DNA from: Hungatella sp. UBA5385
GTDB taxonomy: Bacteria > Bacillota > Clostridia > Lachnospirales > Lachnospiraceae
Direction: 5' to 3'
DNA length: 64,000 bases
NCBI GenBank assembly: GCA_002409995.1
Contig: DHOR01000028.1
Location: 1-64,000 of the forward strand
Shown: piece by piece, positions 35,935 to 45,468 of the stretch
How positions within the stretch are numbered: position 1 is the stretch's first letter
How the letters are laid out: the number at the start of each line of letters is the position of its first letter
Program-made: the position numbers and the translations under genes
The notes under the pieces: generated by a model
The model's input: the letters and a program-made list of their open reading frames with translations, nothing else
What the model was told of the DNA's origin: nothing
Databases searched by the model: none

Positions 35935-37953
35935 ATGAAAGTATGTAAAAAATGTGGCAAGGAGATGCTTGATGAAGTTAAGTTCTGCACAGCCTGCGGC
36001 GAAAGCATGGCTGATGAAGATACAGCTTCTGCGACAAAGGGGATAGCAGAGGAAATTGAATCAGCAGAAGAAGCAACTGAGAAGGCAGACCTTGCAAAGG
36101 CAGAAGAGACAGAGGAAGCGGAGACTGTAGAGGAAGTAGTGACAGAAGAAGCGGAGACTGTAGAGGAAGTAGTGACAGCGGAAGCGGAGACTGCAGAAGA
36201 AGCAGATTCTGCAGAGGAAGTTACAGAGGATTCACAGGAGCCAGTTGAGACTGTACAGGAAGAATCCAGCATGGAGGTTGTAACAGATACAGCCGGAGAA
36301 ACAACTACATATCCCAATGTGACCGAACAAATGGTGGAAGGATACCAGATGAAGAAGTCTGGCAATGGCAAGAAAGTCGGAATCATTGCAGGAATCATTG
36401 GTCTTATAGCTGTAGTTGGTGTGGCTGCATCTATGATGCTGATAAAAAAAGAGGACCCAAAAGAAGTTGTGATTCAGGCATTTAAAAGTGTATATGAAGA
36501 AGAAACCGTGAATCATTTAGAAAATATTATCGGATTTTCAGAAATTTATGAACGTGCGATAAAAGAAAACAATGAGGTTAACTTATCTCTCAAATTAGCT
36601 GACAGCAGCATGTCGGAGCTGGCGGCATTTACAGGAACCGGTTTTGATATTCAGGGAAAGACTGATCAAGAAGCCAATAAGAGCATTGCAACCATTGGTA
36701 TTCAGTTCCAGGATATGGATCTGCTGCATTTAGATGGGTATTTAGATGATAAAGAATTTATGATGGCTATTCCTGAACTGTCAGAAAGTGTTTTCACTAT
36801 AAACTATGCAGATGACCTTCAGGGACAGATTGAGAATTCTCCATTTTTAGGAGAAGTTTTTCTTGAGTCAGGAATTGACTTTGATGCATTCGGAGAATAT
36901 ATGGAACAGGTACAGAGCTATGACAGTGATGGAAAAAATACTCTTTTTGACCTGACTGCTCTGTGGGACCGTTATAAAACCGGCAGTGAGGCAATTGAGA
37001 ATTTAAAAACAGCCATGACTGTTGAAAAAGGTCAGAAAACTACAGCTATTGTAGATGGTGAAGAAGCCGGATGCCGTTCTTATGAGACTGTTATTTCAGG
37101 TCCTGCATTTGTTGAATTCTTTAAAACTACTTCTGATTTCTTCTTAGAGGATGAAACTCTGAAAAAAGATATGATGGAGTATTTTGCTCAGGTTCTTCGT
37201 TTATCTGAAATCATGAATCCTTATGGATATAGTTCCTACAGTGATGATCCGGAAGATATGCAGGCTGAGTTATGGAATGAGGCGGAAACAAGTATTGATG
37301 AGCTTCTTGTAATATTAGAAGAACTGCTTCAGGACGATGTTAACATGACTGTTACTGTTGATGCTAAAGGAAGAATGGCCTCTTTTAAAGCTGAGACTAT
37401 GCTGACATCAGAGGATGAGAAAGCTAACCTTGAACTGACAGCTGACTTTATGGGTGGCGATTATCTGACTCAGAATGTAAATGCCCAGCTGAAATTATAT
37501 GATGACATTACAGAAGTGGTTTTTGATGTAGACAAAACAGAGAGTTTTGATGGCAATACTCTTCTTTCCAATATAGATGTTATAGTAACCTATGATGGTG
37601 AGGAGGCAACAGCTAATTATGCAGGCTCTTATCAGGTGGATAACGGGCAGTTTAATATGGACTTAAGTGTTAATACAGGCAGCGGTATCTTAAGCTTCAC
37701 CATGGACGGTGTAGTAACTGAGCTGGAGAAAGGAAACAGCATGCAAGCTTCTGCTGATTCCATCCGTGTAGCTTATGATGATGAATTCATTGAACTTTCA
37801 GGAACCTATGGCATCAAACCTATGGAGGGTGAAGTAACTGTACCGGAAGGAACCCAGATGGATATTTTTGCTGCTACAGAGGAAGAGTGGACTGCCGTTG
37901 TCGTGGAGTTCTACATGAAAGGCATGGAACTAATTTCAAAAATACAGTATTAA
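35935..37953 (+). CDS. zinc-ribbon, single-pass membrane protein with large external domain
   Basis: A 672-residue protein. Residues 4-21 form a four-cysteine zinc ribbon (CKKCGKEM, then CTACGE). Residues about 25-120 are a very acidic Glu/Ala/Thr/Val stretch built partly from an 11-residue repeat (AETVEEVVT core). One membrane segment spans about 148-168 (VGIIAGIIGLIAVVGVAASMM). The remaining 500 residues are probably outside, beta-rich, with Asp/Glu-Gly repeats of unknown fold. Similar zinc-ribbon membrane proteins occur in Bacillota but I do not know their function. Lying between an ATPase and two permeases, it may be an accessory or regulatory part of that transporter. Confidence 0.72.
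   Translation: MKVCKKCGKEMLDEVKFCTACGESMADEDTASATKGIAEEIESAEEATEKADLAKAEETEEAETVEEVVTEEAETVEEVVTAEAETAEEADSAEEVTEDSQEPVETVQEESSMEVVTDTAGETTTYPNVTEQMVEGYQMKKSGNGKKVGIIAGIIGLIAVVGVAASMMLIKKEDPKEVVIQAFKSVYEEETVNHLENIIGFSEIYERAIKENNEVNLSLKLADSSMSELAAFTGTGFDIQGKTDQEANKSIATIGIQFQDMDLLHLDGYLDDKEFMMAIPELSESVFTINYADDLQGQIENSPFLGEVFLESGIDFDAFGEYMEQVQSYDSDGKNTLFDLTALWDRYKTGSEAIENLKTAMTVEKGQKTTAIVDGEEAGCRSYETVISGPAFVEFFKTTSDFFLEDETLKKDMMEYFAQVLRLSEIMNPYGYSSYSDDPEDMQAELWNEAETSIDELLVILEELLQDDVNMTVTVDAKGRMASFKAETMLTSEDEKANLELTADFMGGDYLTQNVNAQLKLYDDITEVVFDVDKTESFDGNTLLSNIDVIVTYDGEEATANYAGSYQVDNGQFNMDLSVNTGSGILSFTMDGVVTELEKGNSMQASADSIRVAYDDEFIELSGTYGIKPMEGEVTVPEGTQMDIFAATEEEWTAVVVEFYMKGMELISKIQY
36115..36200 (+). 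repeat. 33-bp in-frame tandem repeat
   Basis: Two nearly identical 33-nt units (36115-36147 and 36148-36180), each starting GAAGCGGAGACTGTAGAGG, plus a degenerate third from 36181. They encode 11-residue acidic repeats in the cytoplasmic part of the zinc-ribbon protein. Unit number may vary between strains. Confidence 0.8.
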
Positions 37954-37962
37954 GAGGTTATT

Positions 37963-39147
37963 ATGGGGGCTTATCTTATTTATTTACAACTGGAACTTAA
38001 AAAAGCAGTCAAGGTGCTGCCCCGATTTATTGCAGGAGCAATTGTGCTGGTAGGAATACTGGGCACAATTGCTTTTTCTGCCAGTAAGGTGTTGTATGGT
38101 GATACAGTAATAAACAGAATTACCATTGGCGTTGTTCTGCCGGAAGAGGACACAGTTGCCAGATTTGTAGTGGGCATGCTTTCTTCTCTGGAAAGTGTAA
38201 AAAGTGTTTGCGACTTCGAATACACAGATGAGGAAACAGGCAGAGAGCTTATGGAGGAAGGAAGTTACCATGGGCTGCTCCTTGTCCCGGCAGGATTTGT
38301 GGATGATATTATATCCGGCGTCAATACTCCTATTACCATAGTTCTGCCGGATAATCCCGGTATGGAGGCTATGATATTCAAGGAACTTGCGGATTCGGGG
38401 GCAAGAACCTTAAGTGTGGCACAGGCAAGTATCTATGCGGCAGATGAGTTGGTTATCGCGTATCAAATGCCTGAGGATATTAAAAAGGTTGAGGATGATT
38501 TAAACCAGATTTATTTTACCTATGCGCTGCCAAGAAGTGATTATTTTATCAATCAAAAAGTATCTGCAACAGGTGATGTAACAGTTATGGAGTTCTATGG
38601 AATTTCTGCTGCTATATTGTTTCTGCTATTCTGTGGAATTCCTTTAGCAGGATTATGTGAGCGGGACAAGCCCGTACTTGTGCAAAAGCTTGGGAGTATA
38701 GGGATAAACAGAGGGCTGCAGGTTGGTGCTAAAATCCTATCAGTGGCATTTTTGCTGCTGCTTGTATCCTGTCTTGGCATTACAGGTCTGGTATATGGAG
38801 GAATCCTTGAATTTCATGGGATATTTATTGCAATACTACTTCTGGTATGTCTGGTGACAGCTTCTATGATAGTGGCTGTTTATGCTGTAACTGGCAGCCC
38901 CATTGCAGGTGTAATGAGTCTGTTCTGGCTGACTGTAGGGATGCTGTTCTTATCAGGTGGTCTGGTTCCTTCTGTATTTCTGCCCGAAGCTATTGGACAG
39001 ATTAAAAGCTGGATTCCCACAACGCCTTTGATGGAAGTGATGAAATCCTTTGTGGGAATTAAGGTTTCTATGACCTTTGTTATACAGTCACTGGTGTGGG
39101 GGCTGATCTGCTATGCAGCAGCAGTGTTTAGCAGGAGGCGCTTATGA
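37963..39147 (+). CDS. ABC-2 type permease
   Basis: A 394-residue permease with one N-terminal membrane segment (about 20-45), a large external loop of about 170 residues, and five or six C-terminal membrane segments (about 205-390). This is the ABC-2/YhgE-like layout. The stop overlaps the start of the second permease in an ATGA junction (39144-39147). It probably forms a heterodimer with the next protein. Confidence 0.82.
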   Translation: MGAYLIYLQLELKKAVKVLPRFIAGAIVLVGILGTIAFSASKVLYGDTVINRITIGVVLPEEDTVARFVVGMLSSLESVKSVCDFEYTDEETGRELMEEGSYHGLLLVPAGFVDDIISGVNTPITIVLPDNPGMEAMIFKELADSGARTLSVAQASIYAADELVIAYQMPEDIKKVEDDLNQIYFTYALPRSDYFINQKVSATGDVTVMEFYGISAAILFLLFCGIPLAGLCERDKPVLVQKLGSIGINRGLQVGAKILSVAFLLLLVSCLGITGLVYGGILEFHGIFIAILLLVCLVTASMIVAVYAVTGSPIAGVMSLFWLTVGMLFLSGGLVPSVFLPEAIGQIKSWIPTTPLMEVMKSFVGIKVSMTFVIQSLVWGLICYAAAVFSRRRL

Positions 39148-40190
39148 GAATGATGGTATGGTTTTTGCTGTCCTGTAAAAGACAGTTGAAGCATGTGTTT
39201 TTTGTTATTTTACTGATTCTGATGCCTCTGGCTCTTCTTTCCTTCCAGCAGGTGGAAAAACAGGATTCAGGGAAAATTCTCATTGGTGTATTCAGTGAAG
39301 ATAAGGAAATGGTACCTGAAATTATAGACAGTCTGCTAATACAGGATGGAATGTTTGAGTTTTATGTCAGTGAGTCAGAAGAGAAGCTTAAGGAAGATGT
39401 CATAACCAGACATGCGGAATGTGGATTTGTATTTGCTGATAATTTTAAACAGAAGCTTGATGACCGGAAGTTTAAACGGAGTATTATAGCTTACAACGCT
39501 CCTTCCAGTATTATGCACAGCCTTTCTAAGGAAGTGGTATTTGCTTCCGTCATAGAGGTCTATGGGCAGGATATACTGAAACAATTTATTGAAGAGAGTG
39601 AATTGTTTGAAGGAGAGGATAAGGACAGGTTATATCAGGAGCTGCAGAATAATTATAGAAATCAGACCCGCAATGGAACCACTTTTTCCTTTCGGTATGA
39701 AACTCTGTCTACGAGGCCAATTGAAGAAAGTGTTGCAAGAATTGCTTTTCCTGTGAGGGGAATGCTGGCAATTTATCTGTTTGTTATTGGGATTTTTTCA
39801 GCGGTAACCCTACGGAAAGATGAGCAGAAAGGATTGTTTATTGCTCTTCCCTTCGGGACTGGATTTCCCTGTAAGCTGGCAGTTTTGGCAGCACCTGTGT
39901 TTCTGGCAGGGATTTCTGCCTGGGTTACTTTGATTGCAACGGGGAATCATGGTGGATTGATGAAAGAGTTGATTTATCTGTTTCTATATATGATTATGAT
40001 TCTGGTTTTTTCATATGTATTAAAGGTGATTGTAAGAGATCCGGTGCTTTTGTGCGGATTAATACCTGTGTTTATTCTGGCAAGCTTTGTGATCTGCCCT
40101 GTGTTCTTTGATTTTGGGCAGTGGGTGCCTGGGTTGAAGCCGTTTCGGTATTTGCTGCTGCCTTATTATTATATGAGTATGGGTGGATGA
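39144..40190 (+). CDS. ABC-2 type permease
   Basis: A 348-residue permease with the same plan: first membrane segment about 13-33, external domain to about 215, then a cluster of membrane segments to residue 345. It is coupled to the preceding permease. No substrate can be named; ABC-2 permeases of this sort export lipids, peptides or antibiotics. A terminator follows within 25 bp. Confidence 0.82.
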   Translation: MRMMVWFLLSCKRQLKHVFFVILLILMPLALLSFQQVEKQDSGKILIGVFSEDKEMVPEIIDSLLIQDGMFEFYVSESEEKLKEDVITRHAECGFVFADNFKQKLDDRKFKRSIIAYNAPSSIMHSLSKEVVFASVIEVYGQDILKQFIEESELFEGEDKDRLYQELQNNYRNQTRNGTTFSFRYETLSTRPIEESVARIAFPVRGMLAIYLFVIGIFSAVTLRKDEQKGLFIALPFGTGFPCKLAVLAAPVFLAGISAWVTLIATGNHGGLMKELIYLFLYMIMILVFSYVLKVIVRDPVLLCGLIPVFILASFVICPVFFDFGQWVPGLKPFRYLLLPYYYMSMGG

Positions 40191-40212
40191 GAAATTGGGT
40201 AGTAAAATGGAG

Positions 40213-40249
40213 AAATCCTCAGTCGATGGAAGTTGATTGGGGATTTTTG
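40213..40249 (+). terminator. terminator of the ABC-2 operon
   Basis: A 14-bp stem with several G-U pairs (40213-40226 with 40233-40246) and a 6-nt loop, then TTGG; the T-run is inside the 3' arm (ATTTTTGG). Confidence 0.6.
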
Positions 40250-40381
40250 GCATCTTTTAATAAAGGATGTTACTGAGTAATGAAAAAACTGGCATTACCA
40301 TTTTTACATAAACTGGATATTTAAAAGAGTCCAGTTGTGGTATATAGTAGTCACAAACAAACTTTACGAGGAGGAACAACA

Positions 40382-41257
40382 ATGGAAGACAATCGGTATG
40401 GGTTAAACAAACAATTGGCTCAAACGCTAAAAGGCGGTGTTATTATGGATGTAACAACACCGGAACAGGCGAAGATAGCAGAAGCTGCTGGTGCATGTGC
40501 TGTAATGGCACTGGAGAGAATACCTGCAGATATCCGGGTGGCAGGCGGCGTATCTAGAATGAGTGATCCGCAGATGATCAGGGGAATCCAAAATGCTGTA
40601 TCCATACCTGTAATGGCAAAATGCAGGATTGGTCATTTTGTGGAAGCACAGATTTTAGAGGCAATAGAAATTGATTATATTGATGAGAGCGAAGTTCTCT
40701 CTCCGGCTGATGATGTCTACCATATAAACAAAAGGAATTTTAAGGTTCCATTTGTCTGTGGTGCCAAGGACTTGGGGGAGGCCCTTCGGAGAATCAACGA
40801 AGGGGCATCAATGATTCGGACAAAGGGGGAGCCTGGAACTGGAGATATTATTCAGGCTGTGCGTCATATGCGTATGATACAATCAGAAATCCGCCGGATT
40901 GTTTCCCTTGACGAAGATGAGTTGTATAACAAAGCCAAAGAACTTGCGGTTCCCTATGATCTGGTAGAATATGTGAAGAAGAATGGAAAACTTCCTGTTG
41001 TTAATTTTGCAGCAGGAGGAGTAGCAACACCAGCGGATGCGGCTCTTATGATGCAGCTGGGTGCAGAAGGAGTGTTTGTGGGTTCGGGAATATTTAAATC
41101 TGGTAATCCTAAGAAAAGAGCTGCAGCAATTGTAAAAGCAGTTGCTAACTATAATGACTGGAATATTCTGGCGGAATTATCAGAGGATTTAGGTGAGGCA
41201 ATGGTTGGAATTAATGAGGATGAGATAGAACTTCTGATGGCTGAAAGGGGTAAGTAA
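40382..41257 (+). CDS. pdxS: pyridoxal 5'-phosphate synthase lyase subunit PdxS
   Basis: A 291-residue (beta/alpha)8 enzyme that makes PLP from ribose-5-phosphate, glyceraldehyde-3-phosphate and ammonia. Key residues are seen: D in VIMDVTTPEQA, catalytic lysine in MAKCRIGHFVEAQ, second lysine in FVCGAKDLGEA, and the C-terminal LAELSEDLGEAMVGI. The start at 40382 follows GAGGAGG. The glutaminase partner pdxT, normally directly downstream, is not here; the next gene is unrelated. It stands alone with a terminator behind. Confidence 0.95.
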   Translation: MEDNRYGLNKQLAQTLKGGVIMDVTTPEQAKIAEAAGACAVMALERIPADIRVAGGVSRMSDPQMIRGIQNAVSIPVMAKCRIGHFVEAQILEAIEIDYIDESEVLSPADDVYHINKRNFKVPFVCGAKDLGEALRRINEGASMIRTKGEPGTGDIIQAVRHMRMIQSEIRRIVSLDEDELYNKAKELAVPYDLVEYVKKNGKLPVVNFAAGGVATPADAALMMQLGAEGVFVGSGIFKSGNPKKRAAAIVKAVANYNDWNILAELSEDLGEAMVGINEDEIELLMAERGK

Positions 41258-41364
41258 ATATAGATGAAAATCGGTGTGATTGCTTTGTCATTCCACTCAG
41301 AACTAACTGAAGATTTTAGGGTACATAGATATTTTTTAGATAAATGCAGAGGTAATCATTAAGC

Positions 41365-41398
41365 AGCAGGCTCCGGAAATTATTCGGAGCCTGCTATT
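41365..41398 (+). terminator. hairpin downstream of pdxS
   Basis: An 11-bp perfect stem, AGCAGGCTCCG (41365-41375) with CGGAGCCTGCT (41385-41395), followed by ATTT only. Confidence 0.65.
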
Positions 41399-41500
41399 TA
41401 GCAGCTCTTATGCGTATTGCTGTAGTAAAGATATTGTTAATATTGTATAATTGAAAATATTATGATGTACTGCTTCAAAATAGCATACAGGAGGTGTATT

Positions 41501-44500
41501 ATGGTTAATTATATTTCCGCTGCAGATCTAGAAGACTGGGCTATAAAAGAACCCAGGGAGGCACAGGAGATTTTACCTCAATTAGTTATAAAACTTATAT
41601 TGGCAAACTCAGATAAGGTAAAAGATTTCAATTTTCCTATTGATAAAGCAATACAATATGCCGGTTATGATGGTGTTTTAACTTCAGGAGAAAATACTGG
41701 ATATTTTCCAGAAGGAAAATCAGTATGGGAATTCGGTACTGATGTGAACATATTAAATAAATTCAACAATGATATCGAAAAAAGATCTGTAGAGCCCTTG
41801 GGTGTTGATGTTAAAGATACTGTCTTTATCTTTGCAACAATTAAAATATGGAATCATCAAACGTCAATAGAGGAGACAATTAATAAAAGCAAAGATAAGT
41901 ATAAATGGAAAGATATAAGAATAATAGATGCATCAAAGATGAGCTTATGGTTAAGTGAATGCCCATCAGTTAGTGTTTGGATGTGTGAGGTAATGGGAAA
42001 GGATTCTTATGGAACAATTTCACTTGATAGATTTTGGGAAGAGAATTGCTTCACAACTACGCCTAATCTGAATGAGCAGTTTTTTTTACAAGGACGAGAT
42101 TCAAGGAAAAATGAAGTTATTGAATGGGTAAATGATAAGCAGGGATATCGTGTTGTTAAGGCAGAATCATCATTGGAATCAATTCTATTTATTATTGCAG
42201 TTATCCGTACATTAAAAGAAAAACAGATGAGGAGGATTCTCAGCCGTAGTCTAATAGTTTGTTTACCAGAAGTGTGGACCCGTATAATAGGACAAGTCGA
42301 TAATAATACAATACTAATACCATTTTTTAATTTTACTGAAGATATAAGATGCCCCAATAATGTGTTTGCAATTTTACCGGTTAGTAAGTTTTCCCCAATA
42401 TCTAAAATATTAAAAAATATAAAAGTAATAGATTTACCAAAACAAACAAAAGATGATTTTCATAAATGTCTTGAAATAATAGATATTAGAAACAATGATT
42501 ATGATAAAATTGAAAAAGAAACCAAGCGTTGTTTTCTGACATTTTATAGAAGAATTTCTAATATACCTACAAGAAGGCAACCGAAATGGGCTGCATCTGA
42601 GAATCTAAGAGATCTAATACCTATGGCAATAGTTGGAGGTTGGAATTCCAAGCTTTCAGGAGATGTGTCTATTATAGAAAAGATAAGTGGAATGCCATAT
42701 CAGAAATATATTGAGACATTATCGCCATGGTTATCAATGGAAGATGCTCCCTTATTTACGTTGCTAAATAATTATCTAGTGGTGTCTACCCAAGAACTAT
42801 GGGATTTTATTTTTGACCAGTTAACATCAGAAGATATTGAGAATCTAAGAGAAATAGTAATTAAGGTGTTTATGGAAGTGGACCCAGCCTATGACTTACC
42901 ACAAGAACAATGGCTCATGGCTTCAGTATTAGGTGAAAAGTCGATCTATTCTAACTCTTTGCGTCAAGGAATAATAATAAGTTTAGTAATGCTATCAGAA
43001 AGAGATGGTGAAGACAATGTTTTTGGCATTGTATCAACTAAAAATTATACATATTCAATAATTAAGGATATTTTAGATACTGTTAAGTCATGGAAACAAT
43101 GGTTTACAATTGTTACTTCGTTAAGATTTCTAGCAGAAGCATCTCCTACTGCAGTTGTTGAAAAACTGAGCAATGAAATTAAGTGTAATGAATCAGAGTT
43201 TTGGCGACTATTTCAGCCATCAAGAGATGTTCTGGGTGAAAAAAATTACTATGTACATATTCTGTGGACATTAGAAAATCTTGTTTGGTTTGAAGAGACA
43301 GCAGTAACTTCAATAATGTTGATTGCAAATATAGCAGAGAAGCAAATTGAATATAAAATGGTCAATTCACCTCTGAATTCATTATATGAAATATTTTGTA
43401 TATGGCATCCTCAAAGCTGCTTGAATTATTTAAGCAGGATGAAAATAATTCAACGTATATGCGAGAAATTTCCTATTACTGGTTGGAAATTACTGGATCA
43501 TCTTTTACTAAAAGGTAGGCAGATATGTGGTACTATCTCAAAACCAAGCTGGCATGATATAGATTATGCGTCTATAACTGAAGTGACAAATAAAGAAATT
43601 CAGGATTCTCTGCATTTTATAGTTAGTTTGTGTGTTACAAAACTTTCACCAAAGATTCATCAATGGGAAATAGTTATAAAAAACATCGAATACTTTCAAA
43701 AAGATATTGAAAAACTGAAAGAAAAATCAACACTAGTAATTAAATATTTTACTGAAGAAGAAAGGTTGATATTATGTGATAAGATTAGGGAGCGCATAAA
43801 TGCATTTCGAAAATTTCCAGATGCTGAATGGAGTGTATCAGAAGAAATTGTTTCGCTATTAGAACAAATAATAGAAATAATATTACCAAATACAATACAA
43901 AAATATAAATACTTGTTTTATTTTCAGCCAAATATATTAAATCCAGAACCATATGATGATGTTTCGAGTTTTAATTATGAAAAAGAACAGAAGAAAATCC
44001 TTAGATTAAGAGAAGCGGCTGTTGATGAAATGATTGATGAATTTGGAATAGATGTATTTTGGGATTTTTGTGCTGAAGTTCAAGATGTTGTTGATTTGGC
44101 TATAATTATTGAAGATAAAATAATGAGTCATCAATATGATATAGTAGTTTTAAGAAAACTAAAATCAGTCAATCATGGCTTATATACGTCACTTTTGTGG
44201 AGGTTATTTAATCATAATGGTTTTGACCAATTACTAATTTTTATTGAGGAAAACAAATATTTAAGTATAGAAGAAAAAGGACAAATATTGTGCAACACTC
44301 CAATGAGGAAAACATTATGGGATAAAATAGAAGATTTTGATAATAAGGTGGTTGATTATTACTGGAAGAATGTGAGAGCCTTTCGTCTTCAGGCAGAAGA
44401 AAAAGATCATGAAGATTACTACCTGAGTCAATTGTTAAAATATAAACGTCCATTTTCGGTAATTCATTTAATTGCATTTTCTGATTATTCTAATATTTCG

Positions 44501-45280
44501 ATAATTATACAGACATTAGAACTATGTGCAGAATTACAGCATGAGAGAGAGGCATCTGGACTATCAATACAGGATATAAACTATCATAATATTATAAACT
44601 TATTTGAAAAAATTTATAGTGATATCAATATTGATGAAGAGAAAGTCATGCAAATTGAATTGCTTTTCTTGAATTATTTTAAGTATGGTGGTGAACCAAA
44701 ATGCATGCTTAATTTTTTGGATTGTAATCCAGAGCAATTTGTTATTCTGGCTTCTAAAATATATAAACCAGATAATGTGGATAATCATATTAATGAAAAT
44801 GGGTCTGAAGAATGGGAATTTGCTTGGTTGATTCTTGAGAGTTTTAAAAAAGTTCCTGGTTGTAATAAAGATAAAATATCAAGAGCGTATTTTGAAGATT
44901 GGATACAAAGTGCGGAAGAATATGCGGAATTGGTTGGGTATCGCAAAGCTATGGAAATATGTTTAGGTAGATTATTAAGCTACGCTCCTGCTGGCACCGA
45001 CGGTATATTCCCACATGAAATTGTGAGAAACTATTTTGAAGAGAAAAACTCAACAACGGTTGCAGAAGAGTTTATCGTAGCAAAAAGAAATCAAAGGGGA
45101 ATGCATATCATGACAGGGGGGAAAAAAGAGCATGAAATATGCTTAAAATATCGTAACAATGCTGCATTATTAAGAATTGATTATCCAAATACAGCTATGA
45201 TTTTAACTAAAATAGCAGAAGAATATCATTATGAGTCATTATTTAATGAAAAGAGAGAGTTGTTAAATTTTAATGGATAG
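41501..45280 (+). CDS. large protein with endonuclease-like N-terminus, candidate defense effector
   Basis: A 1259-residue soluble protein of no firmly recognised family. The N-terminus (1-120) has YDGVL (D57), then EGKSVWEFGT (E77) and DTVFIFATIKIW, a layout I associate with restriction-endonuclease-like domains of large bacterial proteins in defense islands; the usual ExK is not complete here. Residues about 180-320 look Rossmann-like (VVKAESSLESILFII) but contain no Walker A. From about 330 onward it is a long helical, HEAT/TPR-like body. The gene is monocistronic and AT-rich, between a housekeeping gene and a sugar-sensing system. The start at 41501 follows AGGAGGTG; an earlier ATG (41462) has none. 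An anti-phage role is inference. Confidence 0.6.
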   Translation: MVNYISAADLEDWAIKEPREAQEILPQLVIKLILANSDKVKDFNFPIDKAIQYAGYDGVLTSGENTGYFPEGKSVWEFGTDVNILNKFNNDIEKRSVEPLGVDVKDTVFIFATIKIWNHQTSIEETINKSKDKYKWKDIRIIDASKMSLWLSECPSVSVWMCEVMGKDSYGTISLDRFWEENCFTTTPNLNEQFFLQGRDSRKNEVIEWVNDKQGYRVVKAESSLESILFIIAVIRTLKEKQMRRILSRSLIVCLPEVWTRIIGQVDNNTILIPFFNFTEDIRCPNNVFAILPVSKFSPISKILKNIKVIDLPKQTKDDFHKCLEIIDIRNNDYDKIEKETKRCFLTFYRRISNIPTRRQPKWAASENLRDLIPMAIVGGWNSKLSGDVSIIEKISGMPYQKYIETLSPWLSMEDAPLFTLLNNYLVVSTQELWDFIFDQLTSEDIENLREIVIKVFMEVDPAYDLPQEQWLMASVLGEKSIYSNSLRQGIIISLVMLSERDGEDNVFGIVSTKNYTYSIIKDILDTVKSWKQWFTIVTSLRFLAEASPTAVVEKLSNEIKCNESEFWRLFQPSRDVLGEKNYYVHILWTLENLVWFEETAVTSIMLIANIAEKQIEYKMVNSPLNSLYEIFCIWHPQSCLNYLSRMKIIQRICEKFPITGWKLLDHLLLKGRQICGTISKPSWHDIDYASITEVTNKEIQDSLHFIVSLCVTKLSPKIHQWEIVIKNIEYFQKDIEKLKEKSTLVIKYFTEEERLILCDKIRERINAFRKFPDAEWSVSEEIVSLLEQIIEIILPNTIQKYKYLFYFQPNILNPEPYDDVSSFNYEKEQKKILRLREAAVDEMIDEFGIDVFWDFCAEVQDVVDLAIIIEDKIMSHQYDIVVLRKLKSVNHGLYTSLLWRLFNHNGFDQLLIFIEENKYLSIEEKGQILCNTPMRKTLWDKIEDFDNKVVDYYWKNVRAFRLQAEEKDHEDYYLSQLLKYKRPFSVIHLIAFSDYSNISIIIQTLELCAELQHEREASGLSIQDINYHNIINLFEKIYSDINIDEEKVMQIELLFLNYFKYGGEPKCMLNFLDCNPEQFVILASKIYKPDNVDNHINENGSEEWEFAWLILESFKKVPGCNKDKISRAYFEDWIQSAEEYAELVGYRKAMEICLGRLLSYAPAGTDGIFPHEIVRNYFEEKNSTTVAEEFIVAKRNQRGMHIMTGGKKEHEICLKYRNNAALLRIDYPNTAMILTKIAEEYHYESLFNEKRELLNFNG

Positions 45281-45296
45281 TTTTATACCTCTATAT

Positions 45297-45323
45297 CCCC
45301 TGCCAGCAGGCAGGGGAATTTTC
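45297..45323 (+). terminator. hairpin after the large gene
   Basis: An 8-bp perfect GC stem, CCCCTGCC (45297-45304) with GGCAGGGG (45309-45316), tetraloop AGCA, then AATTTTC. Confidence 0.6.
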
Positions 45324-45468
45324 AGAGTGAAGATCAATTTGCCTACTCGGTGATAAACAGCCAATATGATTTTCGTTGACAATATCTTGTCATTCTTTAT
45401 TCTGTCAAGTATGATATAATGGATAAAGAAAATTACAAAATTGCGCACAAATCTATGGGGGTACCATT

